64,000 bases of DNA from Patella vulgata (Eukaryota; Mollusca; Gastropoda; Patellidae), in the NCBI RefSeq assembly GCF_932274485.2, contig NC_065886.2, forward strand, positions 19,109,501 through 19,173,500, read 5' to 3'. Of this stretch, positions 24,201 through 36,200 are shown in pieces. A program made the translations under genes and the position numbers. Below the pieces are notes generated by a model, which did no database searches, had not been told where the DNA came from, and saw only the letters and a list, made by a program, of their open reading frames with translations. Each line of letters begins with the position of its first letter. The stretch's first letter is position 1.

Positions 24201-27200
24201 TATATAAGAAAAATGGAAACATGCATATCTTTAATAGAAAATGGAACATGATTGCTAAGCTGTTTGATGACATGTAAATAATAGAGTATGCAAAGAATAG
24301 AATAGTGCTAAGCTGTCTGAGATTATGTAAAGAATAGAATATTGTGAGATTTGCATATTGCAGTTTGATGATATATTGATATAATGTACTTTTGTATGGA
24401 ATAACAATAAAAAAAAAATAAAAAAAAAAAAAAAAAAAAAAAAGATTATTTATTCCTATAACATAAAGTAAAGGATATCATAATTAATTATACGTGCGAT
24501 CACAACTGGATATAGGCTATACCACATTTATGAATCTAGGACCTCAAATATAAATAAAGAACACAACACCGAGAAAGTTTACCCAGATTTTCCGGCGTGG
24601 TTCCCCTTGTCAGTGATGCAGGACGGAGGGTCTGACAAGGACAGCTGTCTAGTCATTCGGATGAGACGAAAAACCGAGGTCCCGTGTACACATTGGCGTG
24701 CACGTAAAAGATCCCTTGACAGTTGGAATTTGATATAAGAGTAGGCCGTAGTGCCGCTGTCCGGGCAAAATTTCCCTCATAGCACACTGTATGGCGTATG
24801 CCCGTCTTCATTAGCCCAGCATTAGCCCAGTTCGGAGCAAAACAGTAGGACGTTAAACCCCATTTCATTTCATTTCACCAAATCAAAGATTTAAAATAAT
24901 AATCAAAATGTCACGAAGACATGGATCAAAGGGGTCGAGTTTGCACAGTGTTCAAGCATGCACTTGGCACGAACATTTTGAAAATTTCAAAATTCTCTCA
25001 ACGGATGGCACGTACGGACGCCCACACCCTTCAAACACTCCTCAGACTCATCTCGAATCGTTTACGAATAGTTTACGATTGGGCGAATCGTCTACGAACT
25101 ATCCCAAATCCATTACGGATCGGCTACTTTTGTCTCGGCTATATAAGAAAGCGACAACTGCCGCACCGATCTGTTCCCTACATAACCCAAGTTACAACAT
25201 CTACCACGAATTACGACGAATTACCTGCAATATCTCCACGATGCCAGGCATAGGCAAGCGACCACGGGAACATGACTGTCCCAAGAAACTTACACCTTCA
25301 CTGGATGACATCCTTGCAGCATACGAGGGCCCCCAAGATGCTCGCTGTACTATTGTACGATAAAATAAAATGATTATTGTGATGGACGTTAACAATGACG
25401 TTAATCAATCTACGATCAAGAGAAGATAGTTTGAATTCGTGAATCCCTAGCGATTGAACCCAGACTATGGTGGAGCAAATCGGGACGATATCAATGGGGA
25501 TACTGATGATGACTATTCCAATACACACTACTGAATCATGCCAACCTGATAATTGAACGATTTCCGTTCCCGCACGTGTCAGTGATTAAAGTCTTTTGGG
25601 AATGAGCGCGAGGAATGTGCGACGGATGCGGGCGTGCCTGCCAGGTCGTAGACAGAATTTTGAAATTTTCAGAAATTCGGCACGCATGAATGTTCGTGCC
25701 ACGTGTGTGCGTGAACAGTCGTACCTTATGAGTGTTCAATAAGCGAACAGGGCGTTAACACAACTTCTTGCGAAATGACAAGCCTTGTCACGACGCATTG
25801 CGCGGCATTGCGGTGACAAACAGCATGGAGGTTGTTTAAGGCTTTCTACGGATTCCAAGACTGTCCGAAGTTAATAATTATAAGTAAGCATACACATAAA
25901 TAAAACATATTCAACACAATGTATGTGTTGACGATGGGTAATATTTTTCGAGAAAATCTAACAAGAAAATAATCTCATTTCTTTTTAGTCATGATTCCTG
26001 GGATAATAAAGTCTATGGTGTAAATGATTTTGAAGCAAGTCAAATGGATCCTCAACAGAGATTTGTATTAGACTGTTGTTTTAAAGCCATGGAAAATGCT
26101 GGAGTAACAAGAAAGACTATGCATGGGTCTAAAACTGGGGTCTATATAGGTTAGTCGAACGTATTTTTTGAAATTTAAATTCTATTGTATTAACTTATTC
26201 GACAATGCAATGAAAACTCAGCATGTTTATAAACGAATTGCGGTAAATTTCGTATGAGGGATACACTTTAATTTTGAATGTAACAACCTACTCTCAGAAA
26301 TTTAATAAGGTAGCCACAGAAAGCCTTGCAATACGCCCACACATTGGTTATGTCTCTAAAGCAGCTTATCTAAAAGAAAACTTGGATGTTTACCAGGTTT
26401 GATAAGGATGCCTTCAAGAAATGTGATCTCTATCGGGTTCACAAGCTTGAAAGAAACTGTTAAAATATCTAGCCTCTATCACATTCACGGGGTTTTCAGA
26501 AAAAGGGCACCTGATTTAAAACAAATCCACTAAAGACTTTCGGAAAAGGGAGCGTAACTATGAAATGCTGAATACCGATAGGATTCGTACTACTCGTGAC
26601 ACAAAGGCTCAACAACTAATTACCCGTTACAGCTGTGACGGCGATAACTCCGGAACACAAATAGGATTTAATATCCTCCCATAAACCTAATACTTCACAC
26701 CAAATTAAAAAAAAATAAACCAACACAAACTGTAACTTTATTGCGTTCACAAGGTTTTCGGCAAAATGGTAATAACTACGTAATAAAGACACAGGACGAG
26801 GGAATGTCGTTCGGGGTCTTCCTTTCATAACCCCGTACCTTTACACCATATTTTTATATATAACGGTATCAGCTATAGCGTTCACAGGGTTTTCGGCAAA
26901 GGGTGATTACTCTGGAACGGAAAGTTGCGGATTGCTGAATATATATAGGGTTTGAGCCCTCGTGGTCACGATGCTTCACACCAAATTTGAACAAAAATCG
27001 TCAAAAGCTGTAGCTGCTATCGCTTTTACAAGCCGATTGGTGACGGATAATACGCTCATATACCGTATAAAAATGAATTCGACAGTTATGGAATGCTGAA
27101 TATCACCATTTTATGGCACATGAATAGGGTATGCGTGACGAGAGGAATATCAATGATTGTATTGGGCAAACTGATCGTTGGGATAGGGAGTTGTAATGAT

Positions 27201-30200
27201 TTGAGAAGGCATTTAATTATTACCACCAAAAGGACAGCTTATATGTTCTGGTGGTTTTATTATCCTTAAAATAGATTCTTCCATAAAAATATCACCTTTC
27301 GACTACACCGTGAATGAATAAATAAAAAGTAATTTATATAGATAGAAAAAAAGCGGTTGTCATGCAAGATACACCCACATTTTGAAAGAGATGGCCAGAG
27401 AACGAGCTAAAAAATAATTTGATTTTTTGTTCAATCAGCGACCATAATCCAGGAAGATATTGTCCGATATGCGCGAATATCGACGGAAGCCGAGATCTTT
27501 GGGTTATGAACATACATTACAAGTTTCATCAAAATCGGATAAAATATGTTACCTCTAGAGGGATCACGAGCTTTAAACTCGATTTTTCATAAAATCAAGG
27601 GTCATAATTCAGCAAGTTACAATCCGATATGTGCGAATATCGAAAGGCACCAAGATCTTTGGGTTATAAACAAGTATGTCAAGTTTCATCAAAATTAGAT
27701 GAAAATTGTGACCTCTAGAGGGTCCACAACCTTGATATACCACATTTTTACTCTATTAGCGTAAGATGGGCGGCCATTTTGTTAGGCAGTTTTGGTCCCA
27801 TCATTACGGTGTAAGAGTGATATATTCAAACGTTTTTTTTAAATCGGATAATGTTTATAGCCCAAAGATCTTGGTTCCTTTCGATATTCACGCACATCGG
27901 ATCGTAACTTCCTGAATTATGGCCCCTGATTGTACGAAAACTCGCATTTTTAGCTTGTGGTCACAATTTTTATCCGATTTAAAAAAAACGTTTTAGTATA
28001 TCACCGTTACACCCTAATGATAGTTGATTTTGAATTTCGTGAAAATCGGACCAAAACTGCCGGACAAAAAGGCCGCCCTTTGTACGCAAATAGTGTAATA
28101 TATGGTATATCAAGGTTGTGGTCCCTCTAGAGGACACAATTTTCATCCGATTTTGCTGAAACTTGGAATGCATGTTTGTATCCCAAAAATCTTGGTTCCT
28201 TTCGATATTCGCGCATATCGGATCGTAAATTCCTGAATTATGGTCCCTGATTGTACGAAAAATTGCGCTTTTAGCTTGTGGTTCCTCTGGAGGTTACAAT
28301 TTTTATCCGATAGTTGATTTTGAATTTCGTGAAAATCGGACCAAAACTGCCGGACAAAATGGTCGCCCTTTGTACGCAAATAGTGTAATATATGGTATAT
28401 CAAGGTTGTGGTCCCTCTAGAGGACACAATTTTCATCCGATTTTGCTGAAACTTGGAATGCATGTTTGTATCCCAAAAATCTTGGTTCCTTTCGATATTC
28501 GCGCATATCGGATTGTAAATTCCTGAATTATGGTCCCTGATTGTACGAAAAATTGCCCTTTTAGCTTGTGGTCCCTCTAGAGGTTACAATTTTATCCGAT
28601 TTAAAAAATAAACGTTTAGTATATCACCGTTACACCCTAATGATTGTTGAGTTCAAATTTCGTGAAAATCGGACCAAAACTGTCGGACAAAATGGCCGCT
28701 CCTCATACGCAAATAGTGTAAACATCTGGCATATCAAGGTTGTGGACCCCCTGGAGGTCACAATTTTGATCCGATTTTGATAAAACTTGATAAGCATGTT
28801 TATAACCAAAAGATTTGTGTTCCTTGTGATGGCTCTTGATTGTACAAAAAATCGAATTTTGAGCTTGTGGTCCCTATAGAGGTCATAATTTTTATCCGAT
28901 TTAAAAAAAAACCGTGTGAATATATCACAGTTATACACTAATGATGGTTGAGTTTAAATTTCGTGAAAATCAGAGAAAACTTTTGATAATCACACATATC
29001 CGAATGTAACTTCATGGATTATGGCCCCTGATTGGCCAAAAAATCGCATTTTTAGCTTGTGGATTCTCTAGAGGTTACATTTTTTTTCCGATTTTAAAAA
29101 CCGTTTAGATATATCACCTTTCCACCATAATAAAAGTTGAATTGGAATTTCAGAAAAATGAAAACTGACCGACAAAATGGCCATTCTTTGTACGCAAATT
29201 GTGTATAAGTATGTAATACAAAGGTTTTTGATAAAAAATTATGGCTCCTGATTGTTCGAAAATCGCATTTTTAGCTTGCAGATTCTCTAGAGGTCACAAC
29301 CTTTTTTTTCGATTTTAAAAACCATTTAAATATTTCACCATTCCACCATAATGAAGGTTGAATTCGAATTTCGAGAAAATCGAAATGAAACTGCCCGACA
29401 AAATGGCCGCTCTTTGTACGCAAATTGTGTAAAAGTATGCAATACGAAGGTTGTGGACCCTCTAGAGGTCACAATTTGTATCCAATTCTGATGAAGCTTA
29501 AAAAATATTTTTATATTCCACAAATCTCAGTCCCTGTTGATATTTGCGCATTTCAGACCATAACTTTCTGGATTATGACACCTGATTGTTCAAAAAATCG
29601 TTTTTGTTTTTAGCTTGTTCTCTATCCATCTCTTGCAAATTGTGGGCGTATCCTGCCTGGCAGCCGCTGGTTAACCACTATGTATAATTGTCACAGTAAA
29701 GCGAAGTTGTTAAGGCCTCCGTGTGTTGTTGGTGATTTTCTTGTGTCGGTAAAGGTCCAGCCCACAATCAGGCCAACAATTTGTTTCAAGCACTTCCATT
29801 CAAATCATTGTCGTGTTTTCATTGCTCGAGACCTTTCACTACTTTATAACCTATGTCTATTTTTTGTTTAAGGTGTAATGAATAGTGATTATAAAAATCT
29901 CCAATCAACTGACAGTGAAAATATGAATAATTATTCCTTAACTGGAACCTCTACCAGTATTGTAGCTGCACGCATATCGTTCACCTTCAATCTTCTTGGG
30001 CCTGCTATGGCTTTAGATACAGCCTGTTCATCATCTTTATTAGCTATTCATCTTGCTGCTCAAGCTCTAAGAGAAGGTAATGTTGGTTCTGAATACGGCT
30101 GGCAATTATTACATCACTCACGAACATGAAATTAAAAACACAATTTCTATGAAAAACAATCACTGGTTTTTACAGCCATATCACAACATTTCGGCAAGTG

Positions 30201-33200
30201 TTCTCTTGTCGTTATGATAATCGTGACTAGAAACGAATTGGCACATACACACACCCACTCCTGTCCGATGGTTACTATAGCCACAACTAGAACCGTACAT
30301 ATGGTTAAAACGTATTTCTTCACCAGCTATGCACGATCGTTCACTTTCTTTCGGTGTTCAACATTTTGATTCTTTTCTAGTCACGAGTGTTGTCTACCCA
30401 TGTCATTCAATACATTTAAATGTTCACAAGCCCCTAAATTGAAGTAGAAACGTCTAGCCGGTTTACAAAATACGAAATCAAATATACAAGTTGTTTGAAA
30501 TTAGTTCAGCTCTGAACGTAGTCTCATTACACTCGCCCTGTACGTTCAGAAACAGCCGTCCTATTGAATCCTTGGCGAAAAAATTTCACTTCCCAGTAAA
30601 TTTTACTGGGCAACCTTTTACTGCTCAACGGTCGCGTGTCAGTCCCTGTGAACGCCTGAACAATGTAAATGAACATCTTAGTGAGAAAATAAGACCTCGC
30701 TTACCTCGCTAAAACCCGTATGAGCGACACAACACGCTGTTAGAAAAATACGTCCCCGTTATCTACACGACTTGACCGATGCCATTGATCGGGTGACGCA
30801 CAAATTGACGAACTCGGTCATACAAGATGAAACGAAATTTAGATAAGTCCGGGGGTGGAGGGGGGGGGGGTCATTGAAATCTTTGAAAAGTTGAGAATCT
30901 TCAGTCATTCATTGCTTTGCCTATTCCAATTACAATAATTTACAATCAAATTTTTTCAAACACCCCCCCCCCCTCCCAGGCTTACCTAAATTTCCTTTCA
31001 TCTTATATGGCCGAGTTCGTAAATTTGTGCGCTACCCTATCAATACCCTATCAAACATCCCCCCTCCAAGGCTTACCTAAATTTCCTTTCATCTTATATG
31101 GCCGAGTTCGTAAATTTGTGCGCTACCCTATCAATGGCTGAACTAGTTTGTAATATGCTGTTAGCTAGTTGTAGCACAGTTTACATTATCATTAACAGGT
31201 GATTGTGACATGGCCTTAGCAGGGGGAGTTAACTCATTGATGTCTCCTAGTATATTTGTTCAACTCAGTAAATTTGTGCGCTACCCTATCAATGGCTGAA
31301 CTAGTTTGTAATATGCTGTTAGCTAGTTGTAGCACAGTTTACATTATCATTAACAGGTGATTGTGACATGGCCTTAGCAGGGGGAGTTAACTCATTGATG
31401 TCTCCTAGTATATTTGTTCAACTCAGTAAAGCCAGGATGGCATCCCCTACTGGATATTGTCAGGCTTTTTCCTCTAAAGCTGATGGTTATGCAAGAGGTG
31501 AAGGTGCAGGGATAATTCTTTTAAAACGACTGAAGGACGTGAGTACATTTGACTACGGTATAGTTTGTTTTCTCATTTAATAAACAATATTAGAAACTAT
31601 GACTCTAGGTTTACCTATTTCAAAACGTTAATATCATTTTGCGATTTTCATGGTTTGTTTCATTACTAACTATTTAACCTTTATGAAATTCAGGCAGAAC
31701 GTGATAACGATCCAATATGGGGGACAATTATGACAGGGTGTAACCAGGACGGCCACACTGTGACGCCCATGACAGCCCCCTCAGGAAGTCAACAATTCCA
31801 ATTATTGAAAACAGTTTATAGCAGATATAATATTGATCCTGATCGACTGGAATACATAGAAGCTCACGGTATGTAGCATACTGACAACACAACAATATAT
31901 AGAGGATATTTGTCGTTTTAGAGTGAATAACATATTTTATTTCATCGAATAGCAAGAAAATATAAACGTTTTCTTGCTTAGAGAAGAAATAAAATATGTT
32001 ATTCACGACAAAACGACAAATGTTCTATTTATTTTATGATTTTACAATCATTTTAGGTAAAAACAACTAGCCAGTGGAATAACACTTTTATTTCACTGAT
32101 AAAACGCGGTATTCCACTACTGATCATAAAATAAAACAACATATTTATACAAACTAGGAACACTACCAGAAAGTAATTAGAAAATTAGCGAGGCTATAAT
32201 TCTAAAGTATACAACAAACAACTATGCATACCTTATATTGAATAAACAAGTATACATCGTTAACATATACAATTGGTTAAATGAGATGCCACGATAATAT
32301 GAATAATAAATTGACAATGATATAATTTAATCGTGAATAGTTTGACAAAGAATACTACAGATATGATAAGCAAAAGGTTAACTAGGAGTCCAACTATAAC
32401 ATGAATAGACGATTAACAAAGATACGATGCAAATGTTAACTGGCAATACCATAATACCATGATATGGGATCCTAATATGCAATATTTAGGACACGGTGAA
32501 CACATTTTAAAATCAGAACACGACTTCGTGTAATCTATGGACATAATGTTTTAGAGTACAAAGAAAAATGTGTAGAATAGACTGTTCACGTATTTCACTA
32601 GAAATAAGAATTTTAAAATAAAAAGATTATTCACTCAAATTAATATGCACTTTTATGCCCATTTTCGTCTATTTTAACGCTCTTTAGTCTAACTAAATAG
32701 TTGACTAACACATTGAACACATAGCTAAAATATAATACATGTAAACTAACTGTAAATACCCTGATGCCACAACGTAATTAAATAGCTGTTAAAATTGGAA
32801 TAAAACTATTAACATAACAAAGAAAGTATTTTCCATCCAAGTTACTTAATTTGTAAATATTGACTGCATGTATATATATTATGATATCTCAATTTTAATA
32901 GGAACTGGTACACAGGCTGGCGATCCCGTGGAGGCGAACTGCTTGGGTGGATTTCTCGCAGATCATATCAAAAATGCTCCACGTTATATTGGCTCAGTTA
33001 AAACTAACATTGGCCATCTGGAGTCAGCTGCAGGAGTAGCAGGTGTAATTAAAGTTCTTCTGATGCAGAAACACTCACTTATCGTCCCAACTCTTCATTT
33101 CGATACACCAAATGAAAAGATTGACTTTGATAAGCTAAAGCTTATAGTAGCAACAAGTACCGACAAATGGCCGACATACAGTTACGACGGAACAAAATTA

Positions 33201-36200
33201 TCATGCGTTAATTCATTTAGTTTCGGTGGAACAAATTGCCATGCTATCATTAAATCTTATAATGGAGCCAAAGCAGTTAAATCCATCGATCCTGACAAAC
33301 TACGACTTATCTGCTTCTCTGGAGTAGACGAAATTTCAGTGAAGGGCAGTATTCAGCATTTTTGTGAGAAAGCTAAAACGCAAGCTTATTCTATAGATGA
33401 TGTGGCCTTCACCTCAACTGTAAGAAGAGATCACTACCCAGTAAGAGTTGCTAAGGTGGTCAAATCAATGGACGACGCTGTAGATCAATTAGAAAGCAAA
33501 ACCACAATTGACAAAGTTCCGGCTAAAGCTCTACAGAAACAAAAGCACATCATTTTTGTATTTTGTGGAATGGGAAGTACATGGAAGGGCATGTGCAAGG
33601 AGCTCATGAAAACTAACCACGTTTTTTACAAGAAAATACTGGAAATAGATGCTTTATTGTTACCACTGACAGGTTGGTCGATTTGTCAAAGATTTGATGA
33701 TAGTTTTGATCCAACAGATCCATATTTCGGCCCAATTGCATCATTTACGTGTCAGGTTGCCCTTGATGCTGTGTGGAAATACTGGGGAATAAAACCAGAC
33801 TGCGTTGTTGGTCAGTCAGTTGGCGAAGTAGCAGCATCACATTCAGCAGGAGCACTGTCTTTGAAGGATGCAGTGAAAGTTATTTATTATCGAACATATC
33901 GACAAGCCAATGCCATAGGGGGGTCTATGCTGGTTGTTGGTAATTATGATGTAGGCGAGGTTCAGAAAATAGTTGATGATTACCAAGGAAAAGTAGTTAT
34001 TGCTGTACACAATAGTCCTAAATCCTGCACCCTAAGTGGGGATACTGACGTTATCGAAATGGTGAAATCGAGAATCCAATCAGCAAAAGAAGATTTAGAA
34101 ATCCCGCTGTTTCTACACGATTTGACGGTAACCAGTGCTTTCCACAGTCATCATATGACAGAGTGTTCCAACCAGATAAAGTATGATCTATCAGGATTAC
34201 AAGGTACAAAACCTGATGTGAAACTGTATTCAACAGTATCAGCCAAAGAAGCTATAGAATCAGATTTTATAACAGCAGAATATTGGGCAAAAAATGTCAC
34301 AGAACCAGTGTTGTTCCAACAGGCACTCCAGGATGCTGTAACTCAAGATTGTTTCAATATTTTTCTTGAAATTGGGTCAAAACCTGTACTCATTGCCCAT
34401 TCTAAAGAAAATTTTGATCTAAACCAAACATGCGTGTTGATCTCAATGAAAAAGGATATGGAAACAAATTGTATGATGCAAAATTTAGCAGAGCTTTATG
34501 CACACGGAATTGACCCAAATTGGGATAATGTTCTTGCTGAAAGAGGAAATGTTATAGACGTGCCACAGTATCATTTCAATCCAAAGTCAAACTTAATTAT
34601 TCCAGAGACATCAAAGCTTGCCTTAATGGGAGGGGACCGGCATTCGAGTGGCCATCCATTTCTAAGACCAATTATTGGCGCAAATAAAAGCTACAAAGTC
34701 CTGATCAACCCTAACAGAATTGGATCAGTATATGAACATTTTGTTTTGGACAACATTTTCATACCCGGCGCTTTTTATGGAGAAGTAGGTTTAGCTATTG
34801 CTGGGCACTTAACATCTGGAAGGGTTACTGAAACAGCCGTGTCGATTAACTTTAAACACCCCCTTGTACTACATCCAGGAAAAAGTGTTGAACTGGATGT
34901 TTTAACAAGTGTTGAAGATGATTATAGAAGAGAGAAGGAGAAAACTAACTACACTGTTTTACTAGATAATCAAATTTTAGCGGTGGGTTCAATCAGTTGG
35001 GCAGATAACCAGGAAAATACATTTGTAGATATAGATGAGATCAGAGATCGATGTCATTTAGAGTTTTCTCAGGGAGATATTTACGGAGAATTAAAGAAAC
35101 TAGGGTTTTCGTACGGGACTCCACTCCGTGTGCTTGCCCATGCCGTGTCGAACGATTATGAATGTTTAGTCTATTTTAGCCTTCCCGAAGAAATCAGACA
35201 AGAGAGAATTGGCACTTTTATACATCCAGCTATTCTCGATGGGATGCTTCAAACGCCTGGGATATTGGGTACAGATGCAACACGCAAAGGTGACAATAGA
35301 GCAGGAACAGAAATTCTACCAGTTCAGATTAGGAGACTGACCTTAAAAGGATCACCAAAGGACAATATGGTTGCTTACGGAAAGATTATAAAAAAGACGG
35401 AATCAACTACCCATTATGATATCATATTGTTGACAGAAGATGGCGACGTAATTGCAGAAGCTCGAAACTTCATCACCCAAAATCTAGTGATCGCCTCAGC
35501 AGACAAAAAGATGCTCTACAGTATACATTGGAAACGATTCAATACCCTCGCAACCGAAGATGCAGAAAATGAAGATTTATCAGAATTGTTAATTCTAGAC
35601 AATTCTCAAAAGTTGGATCTACCTGGTTTAAATGTATTTAAACTTAACACGACAGAATCTATCACTGATCAGCTTTCGAAGCTTAGTCAACTGAGTAATA
35701 AGAAAGCTCTCGTGTATATCTCCCATCAACGTAGCTCTGATGCAGAAGAGGCGTCGACTGTATTCCAATGTATTCTAGATGAGTGCATGCAGATTCGAGA
35801 ACTTGTTCTCTTCATGTTGGCAAAGCGGATCGATATTCCTCTTTGTGTCATCACTCTAGATACTTGGATACTGAGCTATAACTGCAATACTACAGTTGGA
35901 AATCCTTCTGCGGCGGCTCTTTGGGGAATGCTGAGAACAGTTGAAATAGAATTAACTGGTTTCCGCCTTAATCTAGTTGACGTTAGTGGAAAAGAAGAAG
36001 ACATCACAACTGACTTATTATATAATACAATCAATTCCATATGTCAAAATGGAGAGGAATTACGGGGCGGCGAGTTTCTTATTACAGACAATGTTGTTTA
36101 CAGTCTTGAAATCCTGCATATTGCAGATCGAATGGAGAATAAATATAGAGAAGTCGAGATGGACGAGAAATGTGAAGTTCAACTATTTTCAGAAACGAAA

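Larger units (their letters stand above)
18220..24441 (+). mobile_element. Full-length L1-clade LINE with two intact ORFs
   Basis: It begins GACTTCCGGTGGCG and ends in a poly(A) tail of about 30 nt, flanked by the 15-bp duplication at 18205-18219 and 24442-24456. It encodes an ORF1 coiled-coil protein (18529-19452) and a complete ORF2 (20444-24277), separated by an unusually long spacer of about 990 bp. It lies in the sense orientation in intron 1 of gene A. Open frames, full length, an unbroken tail and a perfect duplication all point to recent insertion by an element that may still be mobile. Confidence 0.95.

Noticed and set aside
24908-25363. 151-residue protein gene
   Set aside because: The frame crosses the arm and TATA box of the inverted-repeat element. 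Its composition shows no domain, and the likely start inside the element is the ATG at 25241.
27352-29672. CRISPR-like or plain satellite array
   Set aside because: Units are long and diverged with no unique spacers, and inverted termini show a mobile element. The host is a eukaryote.
31199-31275. An extra coding exon before exon 4
   Set aside because: It is the clipped left copy of the 158-bp duplication. It has no donor and would shift frame.
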